Shown here: one piece after another, positions 1 to 13,399 of the stretch
Position numbering within the stretch: the stretch's first letter is position 1
How the letters are laid out: the number at the start of each line of letters is the position of its first letter
Notes under the pieces: generated by a model
What the model was told of the DNA's origin: nothing
Seen by the model: the letters and a program-made list of their open reading frames with translations, nothing else
Database searches by the model: none
DNA from: Margaritifera margaritifera
Lineage: Eukaryota; Mollusca; Bivalvia; Unionida; Margaritiferidae
Length of the DNA stretch: 64,000 bases
Assembly: GCA_029931535.1 (NCBI GenBank)
Contig: JAQPZY010001372.1
Location: 2,150,501-2,214,500 of the forward strand
Direction of reading: 5' to 3'
Translations under genes and position numbers: made by a program

Positions 1-48
1 CCTTCTAATCCAAATAGCACCCAGATGTTACACTTACAACAAAAATTA

Positions 49-202
49 CAGTTGAAGACATTGCGTTCATGGTCTCTACCGTTGCAATTTTTTGTTGTTT
101 TTTGACAAATCTGTTTGATCCATCATCAAACAGATTTGTCGAAAACAGAAAAATCGCAACGGAAGGGATAATTATTGCAACGTCTTCAACTGTTTCATCA
201 AA
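49..202. repeat. Imperfect long inverted repeat (hairpin)
   Basis: A left arm beginning 'acagttgaagacattgc' (about 50-121) is mirrored by a right arm whose reverse complement begins 'acagttgaagacgttgc' (about 125-198). The centre is the near-perfect 'gacaaatctgtttgat' / 'atcaaacagatttgtc' pair around position 123. Each arm is about 70 bp with scattered mismatches. Long open frames on both strands over 5-316 follow from this symmetry. It lies just upstream of the decayed Polinton integrase, so it may be part of that element or an unrelated foldback insertion. Confidence 0.75.
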
Positions 203-539
203 AATCTTCAGACGAGAAATAAAAAGTAGCAACAGCTCCCAAGAGAATGACATACACAACAACGGGGATGACGGAGAAAGGAGAAGCAAAAGAAAAAACT
301 GAGTTTCAAACTCCACCGGTTAAGTAAATACGCCTGTTGAAAACACCTACATCAAGAATTGGTTAGATAAAAAAGATGATGCCCACAACCTTATGAGCAG
401 AAGAGAAAACGAAGGAAGTGAAGACAGAAGTCAAACCAAAACCGATCACCCCTGCTGAGACAGCATCCTTTACACTTATTCCTCGTGAAGCATTGCAATA
501 AACACACGAAGAAAACTGCATTGGTAGTTGGCTAACTGA

Positions 540-1650
540 ATGAGGAGCAGCAACAACAACATGGATACACTTGTAGCCAGCTATGCTACAATCCTGCTCA
601 TGCTGCTGGCTACGGAGGAATTCAACAATTGTATTATGCGGCTGAAACCTAACTCAAAAATTTACATCTGCAAGATGTGCGACAATGGTTACAAGAACAA
701 TCGACGTACGCGTTACACAAACCCATTTGACGACAATTTTCCAGAAGTCAGATCGAAAGTAGCAGGCATCGAGCATGCAGATTTAGCACATATCTCTCAT
801 TTAGCATTGTACAATAAAGGTTGTAAATATGTGTTTTGTGTCATTGACATGTTTTCAAAATCAGCTTGGATAGATTCTTTGACTTCTAAAGCAAGTTCAG
901 AGTCAGTGGAAGCTTTAAAACTGGTCTTGAAACAAAGTGGTTGGGATTCTCTGCGATGGCAAACATACAAAGGTACCAAATTTGTGAACCAAGCTTTTCA
1001 AACAGAATCGAGAAAAAAAAATCACATTCCTTTTGTCACCACTTAAAGTCCTGAAGCAAAAGCTCGTGTCGGGGAACGTTTTCAAATAACCTTGAAAGAA
1101 CGTATGAGGATATGTTTTTTATACATCAACATACTATCAAATAGATCACGAGTTACCACGTCTGGTCAAAGCTTACACTCAATCATACTATCGTGGCAGC
1201 AGATGTGCTCTGGAAGAAGCGATGCCTCAAAACGAAGTGATGGTGTTTGATCGATTGTTTCGAACGTAAAAGATCAGAAATAAGAAAGAAGTGTTACACA
1301 CAGGAGATTGAGATCGCACTGGAACAAACACACTTTTACAAAGTTATTAACCGAACTGGACGATCGAATTGCTTAGTGTCACTGGATAAAGGCATGAAGT
1401 GATTCTTCTGTTTAAAAATTGGACGATATGAAGGTAGAAGTGTCAAAAGGAACTTTTTACTTGCCTGAGTTATAACGAGTGACTAGGAAAGAAGATGACA
1501 TGAACGATATCGAAAGTATTCTCGATCGAAGTACACATACAGTGGGAAAACATCGACTCTAAGAAGTGAAAGTTCGTTGGAAAAGATATATACCATATTT
1601 CGATTCTTGGAGATTGCAGCTTCATAAGTCTTCATCTGTAAAATGAAGTA
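540..1650 (+). pseudogene. Polinton/Maverick-type integrase relic (retroviral-like DDE integrase with chromodomain-like end)
   Basis: A decayed integrase read in several frames. The N-terminal zone at about 555-760 encodes pieces resembling the 'YGGIQ.LY' and 'QWL..QSTY.LHKPIRR' blocks of Polinton integrases, out of frame with the next part. The core at about 760-1046 reads 'HADLAHISHLALYNKGCKY' then 'VIDMFSKSAW' and 'WQTYKGTKF'. In this family the last block is normally TDKGTEF, so the second catalytic Asp is Tyr here and the E is K. A stop (1044-1046) is followed in frame by 'SPEAKARVGERF', which keeps the Glu of the DDE triad. Near 1580-1610 'RWKRYIPYFDSW' resembles the W-K-Y-FDSW signature of chromodomains found at the end of these integrases. 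Several stops and frameshifts make it non-functional. Family assignment rests on motif recall, not a search. Confidence 0.75.
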
Positions 1651-1662
1651 GAAGTTACCACC

Positions 1663-1929
1663 ATGACATTAAACACAGCTATATCTCCTTCTCTGAGTTT
1701 CTCTCTCCAAGAACTACAAAAACAACCCCAGTGGGTGTGGTGTGGAGGACGTGTCTCTCAAAATCAAATCGTGTTCTTCTACCAAGTCTGCGTGGTGCAT
1801 TGTGTCATTGGAGAAGCCATTGGAAATTTTACTTTAGAGCAAGGATATAAACACCTGTGGACTATTTTTACTAAGCAACTGTATTGGTTATCTTCTTCTT
1901 TGTCCATCATTACGATATACAGACAGTAA
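1663..1929 (+). pseudogene. Unrecognised coding-like segment between integrase and minor-capsid relic
   Basis: An 88-codon open frame starts with ATG directly after the integrase relic. It has a hydrophobic middle ('IVFFYQVCVVHCVIGEAIG') and a hydrophobic end. I do not recognise it. Its position between the integrase and the capsid-type gene suggests either a small Polinton gene or chance. The codons just downstream (about 1930-2010) read as a proline/threonine stretch followed by a hydrophobic segment in another frame, as in a broken small membrane protein. Low confidence that it was ever a separate gene. Confidence 0.25.
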
Positions 1930-2099
1930 CGAAAACGGCAGCCTCGCCGCCAACGCCAGTCGTAACAACAACTATTCTAATCACAGTAGCAACTCTCTTC
2001 TGGAACATCTGAAAAATCATCCTTTGACAACGAGTGACTCCTCAGAGGCCATAACCATCGAACTACGAATAACTAATTGTATTTAACATTGGCCAGTGA

Positions 2100-2905
2100 C
2101 AGTTCTATGGATGTGTTTCCCAACAACATCTTACGTTGTTTCACGCCTAAATTACCCCAAGTCATACAATTAGATCACGAAGCTCATTGAGCCTTGGTAG
2201 ACATCAAGTCCTGAATATCGCCAACGGTCAAAACACTTTAATCGTCGATATCCTCATCGAATAAGTTAAAGAACGTTTGGACAAAAATGAGGCTGTCTAT
2301 TGCTAATCCAATTATCCATATCCAACCAATCCTCAATTGAACATCTACACCATGAGAATTCATATAGGATATTATTTCAATGCTCAACATCTTGTTGAAA
2401 CCATTTCAGCTGTTTTAACGACCACGTTGGCGAAGCCTTAGAGAGAGCTTGCCGAAGTTTACAGATCGAGTATCATAAAATTGCTAATCTTCTTAAAATG
2501 TATTTTGTCCGACGGCAAAACAATATCAATTACTTTTTCTCCTGATTTGTTTGTTAGTCTGAGTGGATACACCTCTCCCGCTCCTATGAAAGACATTCAC
2601 ATCAACGATCGATTCTACATGTATTTTCATTGCCCTATCTAACTGAATGAAAGACTAAATTTGGTGTTTGTGTATTCCGATGTCGTCGAGTACAAAGTCA
2701 TAGATGCTTACGATGAAGAAGGAACCACGTATTACATTCACCGATAATGTGTACATCCTCATTATCTTCCTGTCATCAAATTGTATTTTGACAGTGTCAA
2801 TATTATTTATAAAAGGAGATCTCGGACAAAATATTATAGTCTCCAAAGGAAACGTTACAGTGAAACCACATTTTGAGAACGATTCTCTAGTGAATTTTAA
2901 CAGTT
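2100..2905 (+). pseudogene. Polinton minor-capsid-like (penton-type) gene relic
   Basis: Broken coding sequence in several frames. Recognisable pieces in order: a segment near 2217-2262 ('NIANGQNTLIVDILIE'); 'MRIHIGYYFNAQHLVETIS' from the ATG at 2352; 'SDGKTISITFSPDLF' near 2509-2553; 'SGYTSPAPMKDIHINDRFY' near 2560-2620; 'LVFVYSDVVEYKVIDAY' near 2659-2712; and 'HYLPVIKLYFDSVNI' near 2760-2805. This order (N-terminal strand, a block of G-Y....L...I type, a 'VYSD.VEYKVIGD'-like block, then a 'FD.V.I' block) is what I associate with the minor capsid/penton proteins of Polintons and adintoviruses. Stops and shifts are scattered throughout. A diverged second copy lies at 60,480-60,790 on the other strand, which supports the call. 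Confidence 0.65.
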
Positions 2906-2912
2906 GAATCAT

Positions 2913-3026
2913 ATGTACCGAGGGGTCGCTCGACAACGAATACATGGTTTAGGAGATTTGTTAAAATCAGCTTTTAGTACGGTAGACCCCATCTTAAAAC
3001 CAATGGCGACTCAAAGATTGCATTAG
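2913..3026 (+). pseudogene. Small basic ORF, Polinton 'X'-type virion peptide, truncated
   Basis: A 37-codon frame from ATG 2913 to TAG 3024-3026 directly follows the minor-capsid relic. It begins 'MYRGVARQRIHGLGDLLK', a tyrosine/arginine start followed by a glycine-rich 'GLG' and an amphipathic 'LLKSAFSTVDPILKPM'. Small basic proteins of this form sit between the minor and major capsid genes of Polintons and adintoviruses (family knowledge). The frame is short for such a protein, so the stop probably truncates it. A matching decayed stretch occurs at about 60,070-60,240 on the - strand. No major capsid gene is recognised after it before the SINE at 3.42 kb. Confidence 0.55.
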
Positions 3027-3420
3027 ATTAATCAAACATTACAGCGGAGGAAATGAAAAGATTAGACAGAGAAATCAACATTACCCGTTTTAGGGTCAGT
3101 AGCTATAAAATATCCTTAATGACTTCCGACCCAAGGCACCTACCTTATAACATCTACATTTGCCAAGTGAATGATATCTGACCAACTTGGGCTTCTTGTT
3201 TTACTATTACGTCTTCCTTTGTATTTAGCAGATGGAGAAATGGCCCGAGAGGGACATACCTTGACAATATTAGAAAATCCAAGAACCATAACTCTTTTTC
3301 TTGAATGATCTGTATGAATTATGGTATTTACACACTCCCTTTCCGAACGATATGGAGATATCGTGCATAATACATATATAATGCAGAGCTTGTTGATTCA
3401 ACTTTGTCTATTCAGATTAG

Positions 3421-3690
3421 GTGGGTCCATAGTTAGCATGCCAGAATCATGACCAGTAGGGCTTTGGTTCGAATCCTGTCTAGACAAGACTAGGTCGGCC
3501 ACCGTGGTGTGTCACTGTGGAATACACTTTGCTCCAATTGCCTCGGGCTTAGCGATGTTTAATAGGCCTATGCACCGTACTGCATGTCGTAAAAGGCGAC
3601 TAATGGATGCTGTTTCTGATCCTACTACCGGATCAGCAAAGATCGGCTACCGTGATGTGTTGAATCAATAAATCACTAATTCACCCATAT
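3421..3690 (+). mobile_element. tRNA-derived SINE
   Basis: An exact pol III B-box 'ggttcgaatcc' lies at 3466-3476 and an A-box-like 'tagttagcatg' about 35 bp upstream, as in a tRNA head. The body includes 'gtcgtaaaaggcgactaat' (3588-3606), a block I associate with molluscan SINEs. It ends near 'caataaatcactaattcacc'. No clear target-site duplication was found, so the ends are approximate. Confidence 0.6.
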
Positions 3691-3989
3691 AATGGCATTG
3701 ACTTTATCCACATCACATTTATATTTTCCACAACGGTAAATATTTGAGGCTAATGCTTGTTCATTCATCCAAATTCCCACTTATCCCAAGTAGTTTATCA
3801 GATGTCTCCAAAGAAGAACAAGGTAATACCGTGTGTATTAGGAATACAACTTTAGATTTTACACCAAAAGTTCGCTACAGTCAAGGCATGTTACCAATAT
3901 TTGAATTTTAATATATATATATGATGAAAAAGAGAGACTAGGCTGTACTAACTGCATTTACATGCATATAACGTACGTTAAATGATAAC

Positions 3990-4316
3990 CAGTATAGACC
4001 TACACTCAGGATAGTTCTATGGTCAGTATAAAGATCTGATACTGAGTATAGACAATAGACAAGTGATCCGTATAAACCTGCGATCTATATTGTTTTGCGA
4101 TCAGTATCGACCACAGACCTCGGATTCGAATAGATCTGCGATCGGCATAGACCATATACCTGTGATCGGTATAGATCTGCGATGAGGATAGACCACAAAC
4201 CTGCGATCCGTATAGACCAGCGATCAGTATAGACCATAGACATGTGATCCGTATAGATCTGAAATCAGTATAGACCATAGACATGTGATCCGTATAGATC
4301 TGAAATCAGTATAGAT
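3990..4316. repeat. Degenerate minisatellite, ~20 bp subunit (~41 bp dimer)
   Basis: Variants of 'gatccgtatagatctg' and 'gatcagtatagaccatag' alternate throughout. The best-conserved pair ('gatccgtatagatct' at 4246 and 4287) is 41 bp apart. The open frame on the - strand here (Tyr/Arg/Ser-rich) is a by-product. Confidence 0.75.
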
Positions 4317-4689
4317 GTAGATATATCATCTAGCTAGCATAGCACGTATTTAGGTCGATGCTGTACATAACTGAGTGTGAGCGATACATAAAAGACTGAG
4401 GTAGGTAAAGCCTTGACTATGATCCAGATGGTGTTTCATGATGGAAAAAAAAAAAACAAACGAATAAACCGGTGGAAACCAATGATCGTTTATTATCAAT
4501 CTTAATAATCCTTGTTCTATATCACGTGTACCACGCTTTCCGATTAGTCCAACATTAAAGTTTGCAGCAGTAACAATTCACGATATATTGCTGGAAGTTT
4601 GGATGCTTCCTTTGATGCAGTGCCATAAAGAACTGCGTGTTCAGATTTTTTGGACAGCATTTTCCTGAAAGTGGGTTAGAATGGACCAG

Positions 4690-4790
4690 AGTAAGACAAT
4701 TTAGGGTTGGCCTGAGCGTGTATCGAACTCGGGACCCCTGGATTACGAGCGTGACGCTCTGCCAACTGAGCTGCAGCAGCTCCCTAGAAA
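4690..4790 (-). mobile_element. tRNA-like SINE head
   Basis: On the - strand this reads as a tRNA-like cassette starting 'gggagctgctgcagctcag', with an A-box-like 'cagctcagttgg' and a B-box-like 'gagttcgatac'. The 5' side matches the other SINE heads at 5040-5217 and 42,150-42,357. It has no 3' CCA context and the body runs on, so I call a SINE head, not a tRNA gene. A (TA)n run abuts it. Confidence 0.5.
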
Positions 4791-4792
4791 TG

Positions 4793-4794
<2 letters not shown>

Positions 4795-4844
<50 letters not shown>
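4795..4844. repeat. (TA)n microsatellite
   Basis: An uninterrupted TA dinucleotide run of about 25 units directly beside the SINE head. Confidence 0.95.
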
Positions 4845-4846
<2 letters not shown>

Positions 4847-5029
4847 ATATAATGAACACTTATTTCAATAGTTTTCTCACAAGTTCTCGTATGGCTATTG
4901 CGATCAAAAATTAACTGCCAAATATTAGAGTAGAACAGTTTTTTTTTCTTTTTCCTCCCAGTTGAAATGCTAGATCAAATGAACCTATAATTGTCATAAA
5001 ATTATCAATACCAGAAAGTGTTTGGTTGG

Positions 5030-5217
5030 TCGTTTTGGCTTTTAACGGCACTTTCAACACGATATTGGCTATATCATGCTGAGGAAATTAGAGCGGCGTG
5101 CCTTTCCCAAGGACACACTGAGGCAACCGACCTAAACTAGCCTGGGCAGGTACAGAACCTGCGACACGTGGACTAACAGTCAGTTGTTCTACCACTTGAG
5201 CTACACCGGCTCCTAAG
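5030..5217 (-). mobile_element. tRNA-derived SINE, full head plus body
   Basis: The - strand starts 'ggagccggtgtagctcaagt', with a good A box ('tagctcaagtgg') and a weaker B box ('ggttctgtacc'). The body contains 'gtgtgtccttgggaaaggca', the same block as the element at 42,150-42,357. It ends near 'gccaaaacgaccaacc'. Two copies sharing head and body show a dispersed family. Confidence 0.65.
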
Positions 5218-5836
5218 AAACATTTCAATGTTCGTACCAGAAAAGAGTTTTTGTACTACTTCTCTGTGCTATTGTCCTGATGATATCAGTTGATATGTCA
5301 TAAAACACCACAAGCCTAAGCAGGCCATACATAATTGAAGAATGATAAATGTGTAATAGCTATCAAACATTACAAAAATACAAATTTCTTTATCAAAATT
5401 TTGTATGTAGGCGTGCAAAACAGAAATTGGTGTAACGAAATCTTGGGGGCTAATTTATTTGCTTAATGGTATCTGTCATGAATAGTCTGTACCATTTGAC
5501 AGCAGATCAGATCAAGATAAAGATTAACAAAAAGTAATATTAAGTGCATGTATATGAAATTGTACACCTTTGAATAATGATGCAGAAAGGTTTTATTTGG
5601 TTGTGTGGGTTTGCCGCTATTTTCGGTACATGATAGGCTATACATGGCTTCGGTGAGGCAATTACATTTCTGTTAGTTTAACTTTCGTGTTTTACAACAC
5701 AACAACACTCTGAAGGATATATCATGCTGATGATGTAGAATAAAATACCTTACCTAAAGATCACGCCACTGTAGCCTATTTCAAATGATCCGATGTTGGG
5801 AATCGTAATATGTGCGACAGATACCGTGAAGACTCT

Positions 5837-6885
5837 GATATGTCAGACATTATGTAACAAAATATATGGGTAGAGGTTGATATGTCAGACATAATGTAAT
5901 GAAATATATGGGTAGATGTTGCTATGTCAGACATTATGTAACAAAATATATGGGTTGAGGTTGATATGTCAGACATTATGTAACAAAATATATGGGTAGA
6001 TGTTGCTATGTCAGACATAATGTAATGAAATATATGGGTAGATGTTGCTATGTCAGATATTATGTAACAAAATATATGGGTAGAGGTTGATATGTAAGAC
6101 ATTATGTAACGAAATAAAAGGGTAAAGGTTGATATGTCAGACATTATGTAACAAAATATATGGGTAGAGGTTGATATGTCAGACATTATGTAACGAAATA
6201 TATGGGTCAAGGTTGATATGTAAGACATTATGTAACGACATATAGGGGTAAAGGTTGATATGTCAGACATTATGTAACGAAATATATGGATAAAGATTGA
6301 TATGTCAGACATTATGTAACGAAATATATGGGTCAAGGTTCATATGTCAGACATTATGTAAAGATATATTTGGGTCAAGGTTGATATGTCAGACTTATGT
6401 AACGAAATATATGGGTCAAGGTTGATATGTCAGACATTATGTAACGAAATATATGGATAAAGATTGATATGTCAGACATTATGTAACGAAATATATGGGT
6501 CAAGGTTCATATGTCAGACATTATGTAACGAAATATATGGATAAAGATTGATATGTCAGACATTATGTAACGAAATATATGGGTCAAGGTTCATATGTCA
6601 GACATTATGTAACGAAATATATGGGTAAAGGTTGATATGTCAGACATTATGTAACGAAATATATGGGTCAAGGTTGATATGTCAGACATTATGTAACGAA
6701 ATATATGGATAAAGATTGATATGTCAGACATTATGTAACGAAATATATGGGTCAAGGTTCATATGTCAGACATTATGTAACGAAATATATGGGTCAAGGT
6801 TGATATGTCAGACATTATGTAACGAAATATATGGGTAAAGGTTGATATGTCAGACATTATGTAACGAAATATATGGGTCAAGGTT
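5837..6885. repeat. 42-bp minisatellite, ~25 copies
   Basis: The unit contains 'tatgtcagacattatgtaac' followed by 'gaaatatatgggtcaaggtt'. Starts at 6181 and 6223 give a 42-bp period. Variants (aacaaaat/aacgaaat, gggtagag/gggtcaag/ggataaag) recur in blocks, which points to expansion of multi-unit segments. Because 42 is 14 codons, one - strand frame stays open for 186 codons (5776-6336) as repeated 14-residue blocks. I regard that frame as an artefact. Confidence 0.95.
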
Positions 6886-6899
6886 ATTTGTTTTGAGAT

Positions 6900-7840
6900 A
6901 TCAGTAGTCTTAAAATTGTATTACAGTTTATGGAAAGAAACAATTTTATTAAATCAGGGAAACATGAATAATTTGGATAACATTGAAAGGTGGACAATGT
7001 TCAGTGCATCTAAGAATATCGTCGTGAGGATGTCAAAGAAAAAACCTTCAGTAGTTCCAGTCAGCGTGTGCGACATAGAAAATACGGATTGAAGATCCGT
7101 TTCATATGCCACTGAGACACAAAGCACATATTTCATTAAATGTCATGTTTCTAGACAGGTACAGGTACAATTAGTACTTCCCAAAAAAATTGCCAAAATG
7201 AGATTTTTCCTAACTTAAAATGCTTTTCCACACAATTTAATACTATCGCATTTGAATATAGTATGTGTCTTCTTGAGCAAACCAATATTTGTCATCAAAT
7301 TATCAGAAGTAAATAATCTTCAGAAACGTTTCATTATATTTTGTTTAGTGCCACAATGGACGTTTAAAAAATCCTTTTAATTATTTTCTCGATAGTGACA
7401 ATTGTGGTACCAACATCAAACCCCTAACTATATTTTTAAAAGAATCAACTTGTTTTAAGTTAAATTTGATTCATTTCTTAAAGTTTGTGAAAGAGCAAAA
7501 CAGGCAGGAGTGAGAAGATCAATGAGTCATGAGTCAATTTACCTGCTTTGTTGGCGTCATTGAGGGTCTGCAGTGTTTATCTGCAAATCAGCACAAAGTT
7601 AAAATTAGCATACAATTTGAATTTGATGCGAATTTGCTGTCAGGTGTGAATAGAGTTAATTCAGCGTGAACAATGTTGCTTGACAGGTGTGATCATAATA
7701 CATTCATTTGCTTCATTATATGTTCAGCTCGTGACTTCCTATTTAAATGCATTGCGTTGGATAATCCATTAACTTGTGCACTTATTGGATGTCTTCAAGT
7801 ACTTATTGGATGCTGTTAAGCACAGCTAGCACACAATACG
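6900..7840. other. No recognised feature
   Basis: AT-rich unique sequence with no open frame longer than 60 codons, no splice-bounded exon and no repeat that I can recognise. Confidence 0.5.
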
Positions 7841-7848
7841 TGTCTTGC

Positions 7849-8033
7849 TACGTAACATGGCGTTACAGCTAGTCTATGATGACGCATTATTACGTAACAT
7901 GACGTTACATCGTCTAGGATGACGCATTAGTACGTAACATGACGTTACAGCTGTCTATGATGACGCATTAGTACGTAACATGACGTTACAGCTGTCTATG
8001 ATGACGCATTAGTACGTAACATGACGCCACATC
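7849..8033. repeat. ~41-bp minisatellite, 5 copies
   Basis: 'tacgtaacatgacgttacag' recurs at 7849, 7891, 7931, 7972 and 8013, each followed by 'tgatgacgcatta'. Spacing is 40-42 bp. The unit contains TGACG/ACGT cores. Confidence 0.9.
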
Positions 8034-8628
8034 ATGGTATGTATTTAGGCGTTACTCAGTAATAAAAACAAGCAGAACAAAAAATTTCTTCAAAACATAT
8101 TTGCATTTAATGTAATTTTATAAAAGCAATTTAAATACTATTCATTATTTCATTAAAGGAGGTGTATAAAAGGTACATTATAGTGTTTGTATTTTTGGAT
8201 ATTTTGGTCTCGTCCGAGTTAAGCACGCAAGCTTGCCCCTTTGTATTTCGGTCTCGCCCACAATATTCAACACTACAAACACACAAACACTATCATTTAA
8301 AAGTATGGACCTTTATACCATGTTTATCTGTCTACTGTATAACGCGTATTAGCAGACCAGACAGTGTATACCATAATATTCTGCATTATTAAAGTAGATA
8401 CGTTATACATAATCAGGGAATGTGTACAATCCATGTTTTTGTCAGGAAATGTACACATTTCCTGATTGACTCAGGAAATATGTGCAATCACTGAAAAAAC
8501 AGTAATTGGTGTTTTAAAAGGTGTTTTAAAAATTTGTACACTGTTCAAAGGAAATAAACAGTTGATCAAAACATACTAAACGGTGATAATCTAGGTAAAA
8601 TTAAAATTAAAAAAACAAAACAAAACAA

Positions 8629-8639
<11 letters not shown>

Positions 8640-8676
<37 letters not shown>
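8640..8676. repeat. (TA)n microsatellite
   Basis: Uninterrupted dinucleotide run. Confidence 0.95.
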
Positions 8677-8679
<3 letters not shown>

Positions 8680-8737
8680 ACTTTTTATATTTCTTCAGAA
8701 ATGTAAGTTACTACATTCTTCAAAGAACGTAATATTT

Positions 8738-8880
8738 GTATACAACATTCCCTTTGCTATAAGGCACTTCATTATAACACGGTTGTATACAGCATTCCCT
8801 TTGCTACAAGGCACTTCATTATAACACGGTTGTATACAGCATTCCCTTTGCTATAAGGCACTTCATTATAACACGGTTCC
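8738..8880. repeat. 47-bp direct repeat, 3 copies, in a larger degenerate repeat
   Basis: 'gtatacagcattccctttgc' followed by 'tataaggcacttcattataacacggtt' occurs at 8738, 8785 and 8832. More diverged relatives of the 'cttcgttataaggcagtatact' theme continue to about 9080. The 'cttcattataacacgg' wording resembles terminal regions of pogo/Tigger-type DNA transposons, but I see no clear terminal inverted repeat, so no family is assigned. Confidence 0.75.
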
Positions 8881-9396
8881 TATTGTAAGGTGAATATGGT
8901 CATCGATCCAGTTCCATTAAGTTGTAGTATAATTATATGTAATATGTACTTCGTTATAAGGCAGTATACTCTCTCGATCATATGGACATTGCTATAATGA
9001 GGGATTAATGTACTTGATTATAAGGCGGTCTCATTATTAGACAGTACACTATATAGATTTCATGGACAGCGTTATAATAAAGGAGTACTGAAATATTTAC
9101 AGCATAGTTTGATGAGATACAATCCTATTTTATTATAAAGGTTTTCAAAAGTGCAGGTTTAATATTATCAAAATGTATCATATATTTGATTACAGTAGTT
9201 TTCCCCAAGTTAGACTGCTCTTTTTATGACATTCGTGATCCTATCTCATTTGTAGCAATTTCTTTGCCTTATGATGAGAGGTTACACTCAAATGAGCTCA
9301 CATTTGTTATCAAAATATCAACAGTAAATAAATTGCATTGTTTTGTGACATTTAATTGTCTTAATTGGCATGTGTCAGACATGAGAATAGATTTTT

Positions 9397-10075
9397 TATA
9401 CGCCCGCCGCAAGGCGGAGCGTATTGTTATGATGTCCATCAGTCCGTCCGTTCAGTCTCTCTTTTACCAATTTCGTTTCCGCATAATAACTCGAGTTGTC
9501 CACCATTAACTGTTACCAAACTTTGAGGGTGGCTTACATTGTGGGTACGAAAAAAACCTTGTCGATTTCGGGGTCAACGGCACAAAGGTCAAGGTCACTG
9601 CAACTGAAAGGAGTAAAATGGTTTCGGCACAATAACTCGAGTTGTCCACCATTTACCGTTACCAACCTTGTGGCTGGCTTATACATTCAATCAGGAAAAA
9701 AAATCGACTTCGGTCTCAAAAAGTCAAAGATCAAGATCACTCTGACTGAAAGAAGAAAAATTGTTTTCACACAATAACTTGGGTTCTCCATCATCTACGG
9801 TAACTTAACTTTGTGAATGGCTTGCATCTAGAGTACGAAAGACGCCTTTTGATTTTTGGGTCGAAAGGTAAAAGGTGAAGGTCATTGTGATTGAAATAAG
9901 AAAACTGGTTTCTTCATAATAACATTAGTTCTACATCACAGACCAGGACCAAACTATGTAGCTTACACTTAGGGTATGGGAGAAGTCTATTAATTAGGGA
10001 TCAAAAGATCAAAGGTCAAAAGTCACTGTGACTGAAAGAAGGAAAATAGTTACTGCACAAAAATGTTAGTAATCT
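9397..10075. repeat. Dispersed repeat with ~145-bp internal tandem units
   Basis: It starts at 'atacgcccgccgcaaggcgg' and then has a pyrimidine-rich 'gtccatcagtccgtccgttc' lead-in. Degenerate units follow, marked by 'cataataactcgagttgtcc' near 9482, 9629, 9769, 9916 and 10,057 (140-147 bp apart). Each ends in a 'tcaaggtcactg..actgaaagaag' motif. The pattern recalls a repeat class common in molluscan genomes. The open frames in it are fragmentary and not credible genes. Confidence 0.6.
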
Positions 10076-10079
10076 ACAT

Positions 10080-11380
10080 AAAGGACTATTAAACATGGGT
10101 CAGGCATATACTGTGTCATTCATGTTACCTCTGTTGAACTAGCTGTAAATGTTCCTGATGATGAAAAACAGGGATTTTAAGTGGAAGGGTCTCCTGCGAG
10201 CACTCAGGTGTATTTAGTTTTTTCTTAGCCTTGCTTGAAAGTGTTACTGCAACATTTTAAAATCTACAAAACACCACAAACGGATTGAGTCCTCCATATC
10301 GGCCTTTAACTTCTGCTAGCATTTCATGGCTGAATGGTCAAGTTACAGTTTAATGTCAACAATTTTATTTCAAATAAAATAATATGTTTTCTCTATCTCT
10401 GAAAAGTTTCTCAAGTTTCTATGGGTCAAATTTTTTGTGTGTTACTTTGAGATTTAGTATGATAATTTGCCAGGTAAGTAGAAACATACAGTGTATGAAG
10501 TCATTATGGTCAGAAATGGTATAACTTTTTCAAAGTGGTATCAATTGTGACCACACTGGTCTTGTACACGCATGTTGTAGCTTTACTTGGCCAAGCTACT
10601 TTCACATGTGAAAATGATACAAAAACAACAAGAAAGGTGTACTAGTCATAGGTAAATTTCATTAATTGCATAGTTTCTATTATTCTGCATCTCTGTCTCA
10701 CAGTATGTGCGTTTGTTTATCAATCTATGAATAACTATCTATCTATCCAAATATCTAAATCTATATTGTTTGTTTTCTGTCTCGCGACCTATATTATTTT
10801 TCTTTTTTTATCGATTAATCTGTCTATCTAGCTTTCTGAATGTATATAGTTTGATATCTCTCAGCCCATATTCAATCTATCTAGTGTCTCTCTTTCTATG
10901 TCTATATGTCTATCTCCATAGATATAAACGTGTATCTATGTGTGTACGTATATGTGCAATGTGCGAAGAAGACAGAGTGAGCACAACATCAGGTCAGGCT
11001 GTATTTTAAAAGACAATAATATGCAGCCAGTATCAGCATTTAATTCTTTGTTTTTACCAATTTCCTTCGTATATTACTTTTTATTATGGATTAAATGTGA
11101 ATTTTAAAAGCATTACTAAAAATAACGCGGTCAACTGTGAGGTTAAAAAATAATTATCTAGATTGAATTTAGGAATTGTCTTACACAGCATATGCAATAT
11201 TTCAATGAATTTGCCAGGCAATTAGATAATCCTAATAGTGTATGTTGAGCTATTAAAAGTTTCACAGACTTCATGTATGATACACCCTTAAAGTAGTTTG
11301 GCAAAATATTTAAAAACAGATATGATTGTAAAAAAAGGAGCAAAATTAATGGTTTAATGAAGAATGTTTTCAAACCCGTT
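10080..11380. other. No recognised feature
   Basis: AT-rich sequence with a loose (TCTA)n/(CTAT)n-like stretch at about 10,740-10,930. No gene or named repeat was recognised. Confidence 0.45.
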
Positions 11381-11399
11381 CAGATTACAATCAAATTAG

Positions 11400-13350
<1,951 letters not shown>

Positions 13351-13399
13351 TTTTGTAGAGATATAAATGCTTGTAAGTACATTTATTGTATAAACACAT

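Noticed and set aside
5..316. 103-codon - strand frame with hydrophobic start
   Set aside because: Overlaps the hairpin repeat and shows no family features; the overlapping + frame is a mirror of it.
5150..5217. A functional tRNA gene
   Set aside because: Pol III boxes are present, but the B box is off-consensus and the sequence continues into a SINE body shared with another copy.
5776..6336. 186-codon - strand frame of 14-residue repeats
   Set aside because: By-product of the 42-bp minisatellite.
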